From Firmicutes bacterium HGW-Firmicutes-1 (GTDB lineage Bacteria > Bacillota > Clostridia > Lachnospirales > Vallitaleaceae), in contig PHAG01000004.1 in the NCBI GenBank assembly GCA_002841625.1, forward strand, positions 62,001 to 126,000: a stretch of 64,000 bases of DNA, read 5' to 3'. The notes under the pieces were generated by a model. That model was not told the origin of the DNA. It made no database searches and saw only the letters and a program-made list of their open reading frames with translations. The translations under genes and the position numbers were made by a program. This document shows, in pieces, positions 14,974-25,136 of this stretch (its first letter is position 1; each line of letters opens with the position of its first letter).

Positions 14974-17322
14974 TTACTTTTCACCCCAAAAATCACAAAT
15001 AATATCTGTAATGCTGTCGCCCTTCAATAACACCTTTGGGCTACTCCATTCATCTGGGAATAGTTGGGAATAATATGGTCGATTAAATCGTTCATCAATT
15101 AATACCACTACCCCTCTATCAGATGGGGTTCGAATTACTCTTCCAGCACTTTGCATCACCTTGTTCATTCCTGGAAAAACATAAGCATATTCAAACCCGA
15201 TCCCACTGATTTGTTCAAAGTGTCTTTTAATTAAATCTCTTTCATATCCTAATTGGGGTAATCCAACACTTATAATAATTGCACCACTTAGTTTTTCCCC
15301 AACTAAATCTATTCCCTCTCCAAACATTCCCCCTAATACTACAAAAGAAATCAGCGTTTTATCTCTTTCAACATGAAAGGCTCCGATAAATGCCTCCTTC
15401 TCTCCTTCATCCATTCCGCGTCCTTGTATCAAAACCTCTACTTGTGATGAATCACATCTAGGTTCAAACGCATAATATACATCCTCCATATATTTATAGG
15501 ATGGAAAGAATACCATGTAATTGCCTCTCTTGGGCTGTGTGATTTGCAATATACGTTCAACGATAGGTTTAATAGAAATTTCTCTATCAACAAACTTTGT
15601 CGATATAGTTTGGTCAACAATAAGACATAGGTTATTTCGACTAAACGGGGTATCTAGAATAAGACCATAACTTTTTTTATCTCCGCCTAACATATTAACA
15701 TAATACTCCATCGGTAATAAGGTTGCAGAAAAAAACACCACTCCCTGCATCCCTTCAAGCATTCTTTTAAGATTATTGCTTGGATCCATACAAAACAATT
15801 TTACAATAAGACCCTTTGAAGTCTCTTCATAATAAGTAACATATCTTTCATCATATAACTCCATTTTTTTAATAAAGTCATAACTATCAAAATAGAATTC
15901 TAAAAGCTCATTCATATGTTCCCAAGACTTATGCAACGAAAAGATTTTTTCAGTTCTAAAGATAATACCTCTCATAGCCTCTTCTAAATCTGTAGGCATT
16001 TCAGCTTCACAATAACGTTCAGCTTCATACTCACTACATAGCTTTTTCCTTGCTAATAAGCCTTTATTAAGTAGCGTAAAGTACTTATATAATCGTTGAT
16101 CCAAGTCCTTTACTTTTCTTTTCAAAGACATAACACGCTGCTTATCGAGTACTGCTGAATACATATCTCTTGCTCGATCTATTAAATTATGTGCTTCATC
16201 TATTAACAAGACATATTTTCCGGTATCTTCTATGAAAAATCTCTTTAATACTGCGCTTGGGTCAAATACATAATTATAATCACAAACTACAATATCACTA
16301 AATAGCGCTAAGTCTAACGACAATTCATAAGGACACACCAAAAATTCCAACGCATATTTTACAATCGTCTCTCTATCAAATAAATGATGTTCTGCATACA
16401 TTACTTCAAGCACCTTATTAACTCTATCATAATGCCCTTTGGCATAGATACACTCCTCAGGATTACAAGCTTTTTTATCGTTTGTGCAGATTTTATCCTT
16501 TGCAGTAATTACAACCCTCTTTACCAATAGACCTTGTAATTCTAGCAACTGCAACGTATCAACAACAACCTCCTTGCCTATGGTTTTGGCTGTCAGATAA
16601 AATAGCTTGTCACATTTTTGATTTCCTAGAGCCTTAATAGCTGGAAACAAGGTTGCTACTGTTTTCCCCGTACCTGTTGGCGCTCTTGAAAATAACACTT
16701 TTTTATCTTCAATAGCGTTGTAGACAGATGACATTAATTTCTTTTGACCTTTTCTATAATGACCAAAAGGAAATTCTATATTATTTATCGTTTCTCTGCT
16801 TACTTCCTTAAATGCATTTTGTTTCCTAGCCCATACGATATATTTTTTCATAACCTCTTCAAAAAATTTATGAAGTTCGTTTATTGTTTTCATATGTTCA
16901 AACTGCTTTATTTTATAGGTTTCAAGTTCAATATAGGTTAATCTGGTTCCAACCTCTTTAAGGTCATATTTAATAGCATACATATATGCGTACATCCAGA
17001 CCTGAGCCCAATGAAGCGAATTCCCAATTTCAATATCCTCAAGATTTCTAGAAGTAGATTTGATTTCATCAATGATAATCTGACCTTCTCTATGAACTAC
17101 TCCATCAATTCGCCCACTCAAAAGGATTTTTGTTTCATCACATTCCGTCTCTAAGGAGATTGTAACCTCTTCTTCGTAATCCTCTTTTGTTTGTTTTTGG
17201 AATCTTTGATGAGCCTTAACACCATCTGACATGCGTTTTGAGCTTAAAAATACAGCATTAATATCGCCTGTACGCAAGACATATTCAATTAATTCCCTTA
17301 CTGATATTTTTATTTGCTGCAT
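14974..17322 (-). CDS. RecB-like nuclease fused to a Rad3/DinG-type helicase
   Basis: 782 residues in two parts. Residues ~1-185 are a PD-(D/E)XK RecB/Cas4-like nuclease: GRIDGVV supplies the Asp, IIIDEIKST the ExK, and HWAQVWMYAYMY the downstream Q-x3-Y motif. The rest is a superfamily 2 XPD/DinG-like helicase with Walker A APTGTGKTV, four Cys of an iron-sulphur cluster (CTNDKKACNPEEC and FLVCPYE), the DEAH box LLIDEAHN, a GGMFGEGIDL motif and the final QSAGRVIRT arginine motif. It probably unwinds and degrades DNA in repair. No CRISPR genes are nearby, so it is not a Cas component here. Confidence 0.88.
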   Translation of the reverse strand: MQQIKISVRELIEYVLRTGDINAVFLSSKRMSDGVKAHQRFQKQTKEDYEEEVTISLETECDETKILLSGRIDGVVHREGQIIIDEIKSTSRNLEDIEIGNSLHWAQVWMYAYMYAIKYDLKEVGTRLTYIELETYKIKQFEHMKTINELHKFFEEVMKKYIVWARKQNAFKEVSRETINNIEFPFGHYRKGQKKLMSSVYNAIEDKKVLFSRAPTGTGKTVATLFPAIKALGNQKCDKLFYLTAKTIGKEVVVDTLQLLELQGLLVKRVVITAKDKICTNDKKACNPEECIYAKGHYDRVNKVLEVMYAEHHLFDRETIVKYALEFLVCPYELSLDLALFSDIVVCDYNYVFDPSAVLKRFFIEDTGKYVLLIDEAHNLIDRARDMYSAVLDKQRVMSLKRKVKDLDQRLYKYFTLLNKGLLARKKLCSEYEAERYCEAEMPTDLEEAMRGIIFRTEKIFSLHKSWEHMNELLEFYFDSYDFIKKMELYDERYVTYYEETSKGLIVKLFCMDPSNNLKRMLEGMQGVVFFSATLLPMEYYVNMLGGDKKSYGLILDTPFSRNNLCLIVDQTISTKFVDREISIKPIVERILQITQPKRGNYMVFFPSYKYMEDVYYAFEPRCDSSQVEVLIQGRGMDEGEKEAFIGAFHVERDKTLISFVVLGGMFGEGIDLVGEKLSGAIIISVGLPQLGYERDLIKRHFEQISGIGFEYAYVFPGMNKVMQSAGRVIRTPSDRGVVVLIDERFNRPYYSQLFPDEWSSPKVLLKGDSITDIICDFWGEK

Positions 17323-17468
17323 TTCTGGCAGCTCCCTTCATTTACATTTAACAATACCTTACTTCGTTTACTAACAATGTTATTATACCAAATCTAAAAG
17401 TTATTTGTTATACTTATATAAATACTTCCTGATGAAGTCAGGCTAAGAAAAAATTGGAGGGAATAACT

Positions 17469-17918
17469 TTGAAAATAGTTGTTGACGGAGATGCATGTCC
17501 GGCAAAGGAACTCATAAAAGAACTTGCCAAGAAATACAATATTGCAGTGCATATTTTTGTTGACTCTTCTCATTACTTTGAAGATGAATTTTTCGAAATT
17601 CATGTTGTTTCAAAGGGTAATGATGCTGTTGACATTGCTTTAGTAAATTTTATGGATAAGGGTGACTTGATTATTACCCAAGATTATGGTTTGGCCTCTA
17701 TGGCGCTTACCAAAACAAATTATGTGATTAATCCCCTCGGGTTTAAATATACCCTCAAAAACATTGATGAGTTGTTATTTAAGCGTCATATTGCTCATAA
17801 AGCTCGACGTGCAGGAAAAGGATATACAAAAAACAAAAAACGCACAGCAGACAACAATGAAAGATTTTATGAAACTATAGAATCTATTCTTAAAAGCAAT
17901 TCAACTGGCATAGTCTAA
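17469..17918 (+). CDS. YaiI/YqxD family protein (DUF188)
   Basis: A 149-residue protein of the YaiI/YqxD family, a PIN-like fold, beginning MKIVVDGDACPAKELI. The conserved acidic segments DGDACP, GNDAVDIAL and ITQDYGLA form the predicted metal site. The biochemical role is not established. The start is the TTG at 17469, because GGAGGG lies eight bases upstream; an earlier in-frame TTG at 17454 overlaps that ribosome site. It is transcribed divergently from the helicase gene. Confidence 0.85.
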   Translation: MKIVVDGDACPAKELIKELAKKYNIAVHIFVDSSHYFEDEFFEIHVVSKGNDAVDIALVNFMDKGDLIITQDYGLASMALTKTNYVINPLGFKYTLKNIDELLFKRHIAHKARRAGKGYTKNKKRTADNNERFYETIESILKSNSTGIV

Positions 17919-18009
17919 GAACAAAGCGCTTGTCAGCGCGTTACATAATAATTTATGCTATCTTACGCTTTGTTCTATGTTTCGTGGAAAGTAGAACTTT
18001 CCAACTGGA
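17918..18009 (+). repeat. Dispersed intergenic repeat, family 2, copy 1
   Basis: Begins with AGAACAAAGCG and contains its exact reverse complement CGCTTTGTTCT about 35 bases later, then a TATGTTTCGTGGAAAG tail and a small GGAAAGT/ACTTTCC hairpin. The second copy is at 40414-40500. Confidence 0.7.
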
Positions 18010-18013
18010 TTAG

Positions 18014-18046
18014 AAAAGAGGTTACCTTATATTGGTAGCCTCTTTT
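18014..18046. terminator. Bidirectional terminator between yqxD and ftsH
   Basis: The stem AAAAGAGG(T)TACC/GGTA(G)CCTCTTTT has a 7-base loop and T-rich flanks. It lies between two convergent genes and can serve both. Confidence 0.6.
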
Positions 18047-18131
18047 GAGTTTATATTTTATTCAATGCTTTACTATTTATTTTTCTACAATAATCCTAAT
18101 CCTGTTCTATAAGCATTATTTTGTTTTACAT

Positions 18132-20084
18132 TTACTTCAAAGGATTATCCTCTTTAGAAGGATCTTTGTCCTCTATGCTCTCAGGAATGATCGTTGCATC
18201 AGTTGTAGCTTCCTCAACATTCTTGGATTTTTCCTCTACAACATCAACGTCATCCTCAATTACTTCACCCCTAAATGCCTTTTCAAATTGCTCTCTAGTA
18301 ATTTTCTCTCTTTTGAGCAACTCTTCAGCAACTCGATGAAGAGCTTCTTTATTATTTTCTAGAAGTTCCATAGCTTTTTCATATGCATCTTCTACAATAC
18401 GTCTTATTTCGCTATCTATTAATCCAGCAACATTCTCGCCGTAATTTCTTGTGTGTCCCCAATCTCTACCAATAAAGACTTGGCTATCGTCTTCACCGAA
18501 CTGTATTGGTCCAAGCACATCAGACATACCATAACGAACAACCATATTCCTTGCTATAGTAGTCGCACGCTCGATATCATTTGAAGCACCCGTTGTAATA
18601 TCATCTAAAACAAGCTTTTCAGATACTCGTCCACTTAATAGGATTACTATTTCTTGTTCCATTTTTTTCTTTGTCATGTACATCTCATCTTTTTCAGGAA
18701 TGGACATTGTATACCCACCAGCCATACCAGTTGGTATAATAGAGATGCTATGAACACTATCTACATCAGGTAAAACATGTTGCACTATTGCATGCCCAGC
18801 TTCATGGAATGCAGTAATACGTTTTTCTTTATCAGAGATGACACGGCTTCTCTTTTCAGTACCGATGCCAACCTTTACGAAGGATCTTCTAAGGTCCTCT
18901 TGTTTGATTACCTTGCTATTTGTTCTAGCCGCAAAAATTGCAGCCTCATTTAATAGATTTTCTAAATCTGCACCAGTAAATCCTGCAGTAGTTTGTGCCA
19001 ATTCTTTTAAATTGATATCATCAGATAATGGTTTACCTTTTGAATGTACTTTTAAAATTTCTTCCCTGCCTCTTACGTCTGGTTTCCCTACATATACCCT
19101 TCTGTCAAAACGACCCGGACGAAGTATTGCTGGATCTAATATATCTGCACGGTTTGTAGCAGCAAGAACGATTACGCCCTCGTTGTTACCGAAACCATCC
19201 ATTTCAACTAACAATTGGTTAAGGGTTTGCTCTCTTTCATCATGTCCACCACCAAGACCTGCGCCTCTTCTTCTACCAACTGCATCAATTTCATCAATAA
19301 AAATAATACATGGTGCATTTTTCTTCGCTTGTTCAAACAAATCTCTAACTCTAGATGCACCAACACCTACAAACATTTCAACAAAGTCAGAACCAGAAAT
19401 GCTAAAAAATGGTACTCCAGCTTCACCTGCTACTGCTTTTGCTAACAACGTTTTACCAGTTCCTGGAGGCCCTACCAAAATAACACCCTTAGGAATTCTA
19501 GCTCCAAGTTCAACAAACTTTCTCGGGCTCTTAAGGAAATCGACCACTTCTTCTAATTCTTCTTTTTCCTCTTGAAGTCCTGCTACGTTTTTAAAGGTTA
19601 CTTTTTTCTTATCGTCAATTACCATTTTAGCCTTGCTTTTACCAAAGGCCATAGCACGATTAGCACCACCACCTTGAGATTGACTAAAGATAAAGAAGAA
19701 CAATATTACTGAAGCACCTAGAATTACGATCCATGGTAAAATAGTCCATAATACTCCTGGTTTTTGTATGTCAGACGTTACAACCTTTACATCTTCATAC
19801 TGCTTCATACTTTCTTCGAATAATGCTGTACTAGGTACAAAAAAGACTTTTGTTGGTACTTCGCCAACTTCCGCGGCTTTAAAATAAACCGTTACTTTGC
19901 CTGTAGGGATTTCTGTGTTTTGAAATACCTCAATACGCTGTACTTGATCTATCTTTTCGATTAAATCGTTATATCCGAAATCCTCTTTCATCGGTTCTTT
20001 CGTTTGCTCTGTCCAAAAAAGAACCAGGAGCAAAACAATTAAGATTATTGCATAAAAACTAAATCCTTTTAAATTTTTTTTCAC
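18132..20084 (-). CDS. ftsH: ATP-dependent membrane zinc protease FtsH
   Basis: Two transmembrane helices (about residues 9-25 and 118-138) flank a short extracytoplasmic domain. The AAA module follows: Walker [11 protein letters not shown], Walker [12 protein letters not shown], second region of homology RPGRFDRR. The M41 protease domain has zinc motif HEAGH near residue 440. It degrades unassembled membrane proteins and regulatory substrates. The GTG at 20084 is preferred because AGGAGG lies six bases before it; the ATG at 20090 abuts that site and would be poorly positioned. Confidence 0.96.
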   Translation of the reverse strand: MKKNLKGFSFYAIILIVLLLVLFWTEQTKEPMKEDFGYNDLIEKIDQVQRIEVFQNTEIPTGKVTVYFKAAEVGEVPTKVFFVPSTALFEESMKQYEDVKVVTSDIQKPGVLWTILPWIVILGASVILFFFIFSQSQGGGANRAMAFGKSKAKMVIDDKKKVTFKNVAGLQEEKEELEEVVDFLKSPRKFVELGARIPKGVILVGPPGTGKTLLAKAVAGEAGVPFFSISGSDFVEMFVGVGASRVRDLFEQAKKNAPCIIFIDEIDAVGRRRGAGLGGGHDEREQTLNQLLVEMDGFGNNEGVIVLAATNRADILDPAILRPGRFDRRVYVGKPDVRGREEILKVHSKGKPLSDDINLKELAQTTAGFTGADLENLLNEAAIFAARTNSKVIKQEDLRRSFVKVGIGTEKRSRVISDKEKRITAFHEAGHAIVQHVLPDVDSVHSISIIPTGMAGGYTMSIPEKDEMYMTKKKMEQEIVILLSGRVSEKLVLDDITTGASNDIERATTIARNMVVRYGMSDVLGPIQFGEDDSQVFIGRDWGHTRNYGENVAGLIDSEIRRIVEDAYEKAMELLENNKEALHRVAEELLKREKITREQFEKAFRGEVIEDDVDVVEEKSKNVEEATTDATIIPESIEDKDPSKEDNPLK

Positions 20085-20206
20085 TTTCATCCTCCTCTCA
20101 ATGAGCATTTGTCTCATGCAGCATTGAAATTCATTCTTTTAATATAGTTATCTATGTTATCATACTTTATATAAAATTTCAATGCTTGCTATAGTAAAAT
20201 GAAAAA

Positions 20207-20731
20207 TTATTCTGTTCCTTCTACAATTGCTATGTAAGGAAGATTTCTATAAAGCTGTTTATAGTCTAAACCAAATCCAACAACAAATTCATCAGGAATT
20301 GAAAACCCTACATAATCTACATGTACATCAACAACTCTTCTTTCTGGCTTGTCTAGCAAAGTACATATTTTAAGACTCTTTGGACTCCTATCTTTTAGTA
20401 TTTGTACTAAATAGCTAAGTGTCCTTCCAGAGTCAATAATATCCTCAACAATGATAACGTCCTTACCTTCAATACTTTCATCTAAATCCTTTACTATTTT
20501 AACAACACCTGTACTACTTGTTTCACTGCCATATGAAGAAACTGCCATGAAGTCCATTGTTACAGGAACCGAAATTTCTTTTGCTAGATCCACCATAAAC
20601 ATAACTCCACCTTTTAAAACACATATTACACAAACTTTCTTGCCTTCATAATCCCTTGATATTTGCTCTCCCAAATCTTTAACTCTATTTTTCAATTCAT
20701 TTTCTGAAATTAGTATTCTTAAATTGTGCAT
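20207..20731 (-). CDS. hpt: Hypoxanthine phosphoribosyltransferase
   Basis: A type I phosphoribosyltransferase of 174 residues. The PRPP-binding loop VIIVEDIIDSGRTL and the flexible-loop segment MAVSSYG are intact. It salvages hypoxanthine or guanine to IMP or GMP. It lies between tilS (3-bp gap) and ftsH, the order conserved across Firmicutes, and has a strong AAGGAGG site. Confidence 0.95.
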   Translation of the reverse strand: MHNLRILISENELKNRVKDLGEQISRDYEGKKVCVICVLKGGVMFMVDLAKEISVPVTMDFMAVSSYGSETSSTGVVKIVKDLDESIEGKDVIIVEDIIDSGRTLSYLVQILKDRSPKSLKICTLLDKPERRVVDVHVDYVGFSIPDEFVVGFGLDYKQLYRNLPYIAIVEGTE

Positions 20732-20734
20732 ATT

Positions 20735-22120
20735 CTAGTCCTCCTTTATGTAATTAACCTCTAATATTCGTTTTGTGTCCTCTGTAATTTTGTAGAACTC
20801 GCTCATTCGATGCCCAACGATCCACAAAATGCTTGACCCATCTGCTAAAAGGGGGATCTTGTCCCTCATATTTCTAGATATTTTTTCATCAATAAAAAAA
20901 TCCTTCAATTTCTTTTTTCCGTTTATTCCATTTAACCAAATGAAATCTCCTATTCTGCGGTTTCTTATTGTTAAATTACATTTTATTTTATCATAGTCAA
21001 ACCATTTCGTATACCTGTTTTGGGAAAATTGATGGTAATTCTGATTGTCAAATTTTATAAATTCAAATTGACCATTTATCTCTTTAATCTCAACAATTGT
21101 AGTCTCTTTTTCCACTACATATTCCCACTGCTCTAAATTTTCTTCGATCATTCTAAAGCACAGCTCATTATAAACCCTTTCAACAACAATGCCGTAAGGT
21201 AATGAAAGCTTTTTTCCTGTGTCTTTACTTAGCAAGTCCTCAATAAGAAGTATATGTTTATTCTCATAGTTTTTCAAACCCTTACTTAAATTAAAAATGA
21301 GTTTTCTATATACTCTTTTTCTGATCACCCTATCCAGTTTAGTTAATTGGTCAATATCAATATGAATTGTATGATTATCCTTTTGATTAGGAATCATGCT
21401 AATAAAACAATCTGCTTGCTTATCTAAATATGCATCCTCATCTCTTATCAGCTCACCCATCCCATTCATTTGCTTTACAAATGAAGTATTAAAGTTTTGC
21501 TCTATATAAGGAATTAGGTTCAGTCTTATTTTATTTCTTGTATATACCTCCAGATCATTGGTTAAATCATTCACAAAGGGAAGCTTATGTTCTCTGCAAA
21601 AATCCTCTAGCTCAAACCTTGTACATTCTATCAAAGGTCTAATAATATAGCCTCTGACTGGATTGATTCCACCTAAACCTTTCAATCCACTTCCTCTCAT
21701 CATATTAAATAAAATAGTCTCTGCTTGATCATTCATATGATGTCCAATTGCAATTTTGCCAGAGCCTAAAGCTTCTCTTTTTTTATAAAAGCATTCATAT
21801 CTTGCTACTCTACCTGCTTCTTCAACTGAAATCTTGTTTTTCTTAGCCTCTTCACCAATCTCTCGATATATTATCTCGATCGGAATGTTTAACTCTTCGC
21901 ATAGCTTCTTGGTAAATTTTGCATCATCATCTGCTGCCTCTCCCCTTAACCCATGGTGTACATGGATTGCATGGACTTGGATATCTAGAACATCTTTAAG
22001 TTGATTTAATATCCATAGTAAGCATACAGAATCAGCACCACCAGATAGTCCAACTATAACGTGATCCTTAACCTCTATCATATTAAATTTCTTAATCGTT
22101 CTAAGCACCTTATCTAGCAT
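20735..22120 (-). CDS. tilS: tRNA(Ile)-lysidine synthase
   Basis: 461 residues. The N-terminal PP-loop ATPase domain has the motif GLSGGADSVCL; a middle TilS domain and a C-terminal substrate-binding domain follow. It changes the wobble C of the AUA-decoding tRNA-Ile to lysidine and is normally essential. The ribosome site is weak. It is directly upstream of hpt and probably in the same transcript. Confidence 0.94.
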   Translation of the reverse strand: MLDKVLRTIKKFNMIEVKDHVIVGLSGGADSVCLLWILNQLKDVLDIQVHAIHVHHGLRGEAADDDAKFTKKLCEELNIPIEIIYREIGEEAKKNKISVEEAGRVARYECFYKKREALGSGKIAIGHHMNDQAETILFNMMRGSGLKGLGGINPVRGYIIRPLIECTRFELEDFCREHKLPFVNDLTNDLEVYTRNKIRLNLIPYIEQNFNTSFVKQMNGMGELIRDEDAYLDKQADCFISMIPNQKDNHTIHIDIDQLTKLDRVIRKRVYRKLIFNLSKGLKNYENKHILLIEDLLSKDTGKKLSLPYGIVVERVYNELCFRMIEENLEQWEYVVEKETTIVEIKEINGQFEFIKFDNQNYHQFSQNRYTKWFDYDKIKCNLTIRNRRIGDFIWLNGINGKKKLKDFFIDEKISRNMRDKIPLLADGSSILWIVGHRMSEFYKITEDTKRILEVNYIKED

Positions 22121-22193
22121 AGACTGCGCCCTTTCCTTTTCAAACTATACGTATGCTTATTATACTATACTTAATCCAAAAAGCAACAAGAAA

Positions 22194-22232
22194 AGAAAAC
22201 TGCCGCTTTTCAAATTGTATATGCAAAAAACT
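22194..22232 (+). repeat. Dispersed intergenic repeat, family 1, partial copy F
   Basis: Only the right part is present: CTGCCGCTTTTC, then CAAATTGTATATGCA. It fills the gap between spoIIE and tilS. Confidence 0.5.
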
Positions 22233-22253
22233 CGGTAGAGGAATTGATGTTTG

Positions 22254-24584
22254 TCAATTCCCTCCCTTTTCCCATACCCTAAATACCAATACAGTCATAT
22301 CATCGGGCGCACTTCCCCCTGCTCTGTCTTTTGCAACATCTAAAATCAAGTCTGCTATTTTTTGTGGATTCAAGGAATCAACCTGTTCAATCAGCTCTTC
22401 TAACCATAATGTGTTATCATCCTTATCATATGGCAAATCACTAATACCATCTGACATCATAATAACAATATCATCACCCTTTAATCGACGTTTAAGCGCA
22501 CTAAATTCAATCTCCTTAAACATACCTAGCGGTAGAGTATCTGTTTTGATTTTTTCTATATGTTGGCCTCTCTTTAAATATGTGGACACTGCTCCATTTT
22601 TTATAAAGCTACATTCTCCAGTATACCTATCAACCATACTAATGTCTAAGGTTGCAAAGGCTTGATGATTGTTTCTTATTCCGAGAATACTATTGACGGT
22701 CTTAATCGCAACATCTATATCAAAACCACCTTCTACTAATTGCTCAAGCATTTCAATCGTCGCCTTACTTTCAACCAATGCTTGCTCCCCGCTACCCATG
22801 CCATCTGATAACGCTATAATATCTCGTCCACCTTCAAGGTCAATAAAGGTAAAACAATCTCCAGAAACAGGTTGCTCGTTTTTATGAATACTCGCATATC
22901 CTTTCACCAGTCTATAGGTTTCCTTCTCTGTAAATACACATCTCTTTATACCAATTTGTGGAATACTTTCAACCTCTTTTATCGAAAACCTATTGGGACC
23001 TATTTTATTAATGGTTTTGAGAAGCTCCTTAATAAATCCCATGTCCTTTCCTGATTTTACATCAATCACTATTTCTTCACGCTCATTCGCACTATAATCC
23101 ATCAGTACATTTACAACATCTAAATGACCTAGCTCACTTTTAATTCGTTTGAGAAATGTTCCTTGCTCTTCCCTACTTTTAGAAACACTTTCTGATAAAT
23201 CTTTAATGATATTTGATATATTCAAAAATTGATCTGCAAACAAACCTCTATGCTCTATCATTTTATTTTCCCATCTAAGATTCGTTTTATAGATCTCAAA
23301 AACTCTGTTTACCATAATTACAAATTCATCAACCTTTAAGCATTGCTTATAAAATTCAACAGGAATATCCTCCACCATCACCTCGCCCTTACTTTCAACG
23401 GCAGATAAAACGCTATATACAGCTCGGTAGGTATCATAAAAATCCTTCTGCCAGCACATATTGCACATACTACAATCCTTGCACACTTTATCGGCTACGT
23501 GATCTATCAATTGATTAATTTCATTATTTGTTAGCTGCTCTTGAAGTGGCTTTACTCTAACAAATCTTTTTGCAATATTTTCATAGGTTAGTGCAAACCT
23601 ATTTAATCTCAGATGAATCATTTTTTCTAATTCATTTTCCTCAACGGCATCTTTTTGTATGATTCTTTCTTTTTTATGTGTTGGCAATATTAGGAATAGA
23701 CCAATCGTAAGGATCAGCATTTCCATAGTTTTCAAATCTACACCCTTTGGCCCATATAAGAGCGTTAGCACCAAAAATGCACTAAAGTATGCAATGGCTG
23801 TTCCAACCTTGCCAATCTCTCTAAAAAGCCCTGCAACAACGCCTAAAATGCTCCAAATAATAAACTCATCAACAACTCCTTCTGCTTTTGCATAATAAGC
23901 TGCTAATCCAATTGCAACTCCCATAATTGATGATGCTTCAACTCCATATTGAAATCCAATATGAAGAAGTAAATTTAATGCAATTAGTTGTAGCAAAGAT
24001 ATTTGAATCACTGTAATACCCATCATACCTAATGTCGCAGCACATGCAAGAATAGAAAAACTAATAAAGGTTTCTTTCACTACTCCCTCTTTATTCATAT
24101 CTGTTAAGAAACTCATCCCTTTTCTAAAAAGAATAGTCAAAAGAAAAACACTTGCTCCTTCAAGTATGATTGTAATACCCGATAAGTGATCAAATTTAAA
24201 ATAAAACGGAGCACCAATTGCCACAATGATTGTACTTACTGTGCAAATCACACCCATTAGATTCCCAATATTTTTCTTATACAAAAATTCAATTATGGTG
24301 CCCAATACAGTTATCGAAATTATGATAGCTAAATATTTAAAAATATTAGGTACCGTCTGGGCAGAAACAAGACCTAGTACCGTAGATAAAAATCCCCATA
24401 TTCGCATCTTTTTATTTTCAAACACACACCCATAATAAGCTACAAGCATTGGGCTTATCCCTTCTATTACCCCCCTTCCAATCATAAATCCCAAAATGCA
24501 TATAATCGCACCTTTGGCAAGATAACCAATTCTTTCTGTATTGATTCTTCTTTTTTCCATTGTATTGCTGACTGACTTATTCAT
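22254..24584 (-). CDS. spoIIE: Stage II sporulation protein E (PP2C phosphatase)
   Basis: 776 residues. About ten membrane helices in the first ~300 residues are followed by a regulatory linker with a Cys-rich stretch (CKDCSMCNMCWQ) and a C-terminal PP2C serine phosphatase domain with ALSDGMGSG and MMSDGISD. It dephosphorylates SpoIIAA at the polar septum and so activates sigma-F in the forespore. GGGGG precedes the ATG. The promoter at 24638-24671 has the long-spaced design of Spo0A-dependent sigma-A promoters. Confidence 0.95.
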   Translation of the reverse strand: MNKSVSNTMEKRRINTERIGYLAKGAIICILGFMIGRGVIEGISPMLVAYYGCVFENKKMRIWGFLSTVLGLVSAQTVPNIFKYLAIIISITVLGTIIEFLYKKNIGNLMGVICTVSTIIVAIGAPFYFKFDHLSGITIILEGASVFLLTILFRKGMSFLTDMNKEGVVKETFISFSILACAATLGMMGITVIQISLLQLIALNLLLHIGFQYGVEASSIMGVAIGLAAYYAKAEGVVDEFIIWSILGVVAGLFREIGKVGTAIAYFSAFLVLTLLYGPKGVDLKTMEMLILTIGLFLILPTHKKERIIQKDAVEENELEKMIHLRLNRFALTYENIAKRFVRVKPLQEQLTNNEINQLIDHVADKVCKDCSMCNMCWQKDFYDTYRAVYSVLSAVESKGEVMVEDIPVEFYKQCLKVDEFVIMVNRVFEIYKTNLRWENKMIEHRGLFADQFLNISNIIKDLSESVSKSREEQGTFLKRIKSELGHLDVVNVLMDYSANEREEIVIDVKSGKDMGFIKELLKTINKIGPNRFSIKEVESIPQIGIKRCVFTEKETYRLVKGYASIHKNEQPVSGDCFTFIDLEGGRDIIALSDGMGSGEQALVESKATIEMLEQLVEGGFDIDVAIKTVNSILGIRNNHQAFATLDISMVDRYTGECSFIKNGAVSTYLKRGQHIEKIKTDTLPLGMFKEIEFSALKRRLKGDDIVIMMSDGISDLPYDKDDNTLWLEELIEQVDSLNPQKIADLILDVAKDRAGGSAPDDMTVLVFRVWEKGGN

Positions 24585-24637
24585 TTGTAATACCCCCTTA
24601 ACACTTTACACTATTTTATTGTTTAGTTGTGTTTTAT

Positions 24638-24671
24638 ATTATAATCACATATCTACATGGTTATTTGTCAA
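24638..24671 (-). promoter_or_regulatory. Long-spaced Spo0A-type promoter of spoIIE
   Basis: Minus strand: perfect TTGACA (24671-24666) and perfect TATAAT (24643-24638) separated by 22 bases instead of 17. In Bacillus subtilis, spoIIE and spoIIG use this arrangement (21-22 bases) and need Spo0A-P to help sigma-A. On the plus strand TGTCAAA, one mismatch from the 0A box TGTCGAA, overlaps the -35. Confidence 0.65.
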
Positions 24672-24770
24672 AACATGAACATGAATAATAAAAATTTACA
24701 GACATTTTTTCCCATGAACATATTCATTCGCAATTCAATGGCAATAAAATAATACTACTTCCATAAAATA

Positions 24771-24800
24771 AAAATGAAGCCGTTCAACCTGAACAGCTTC
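24771..24800 (-). terminator. Terminator after the FtsB/DivIC gene
   Basis: The stem GAAGCnGTTCA/TGAACnGCTTC has a 3-base loop; the minus strand continues ATTTTTATTTT. It separates the ftsB transcript from the spoIIE promoter. Confidence 0.7.
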
Positions 24801-24823
24801 GTATTTACTATATATTCACTTTT

Positions 24824-25123
24824 TTATTCTGGCTTTATGATAAACAAGGTCTCATTGGGTTTAATTAAACCGAATTTTTCCCGTGCCAATTGTTCTATGT
24901 ACTCCGTGGAGTTCATGGATTCTTTAAAGTCTAATAAATAATCTTGTTTATCCAATTCCTTTTGCTTCTCTGTTTCAATTGAGCTTGCTTCATTTTCAAG
25001 CACCCGATTTCTTTTATAAAGCTCCGACACTTCAACAGAAACAACTCCAATTAATAAAACTAATACAAATATTAAAAATCCTATAGGCTTCCTATTACTT
25101 TTCTTAACTCTTCTCTTTTGCAT
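24824..25123 (-). CDS. FtsB/DivIC-type septum formation initiator
   Basis: A 99-residue bitopic protein: a basic N-terminus, one membrane helix (~residues 14-31), an external coiled coil (~34-65) and the conserved tail YIEQLAREKFGLIKPNE. Members of this family (FtsB in proteobacteria, DivIC in Bacillus) join FtsL and DivIB/FtsQ at the division site. It directly follows yabQ with a 13-bp gap, the order found across spore formers. Confidence 0.88.
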   Translation of the reverse strand: MQKRRVKKSNRKPIGFLIFVLVLLIGVVSVEVSELYKRNRVLENEASSIETEKQKELDKQDYLLDFKESMNSTEYIEQLAREKFGLIKPNETLFIIKPE

Positions 25124-25136
25124 TACATCACCTACA

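Noticed and set aside
18838-19575. A 245-codon open frame on the plus strand
   Set aside because: It is antisense to the conserved AAA and protease region of ftsH, has low-complexity Ser/Thr-rich composition and no ribosome site; a shadow of the real gene.
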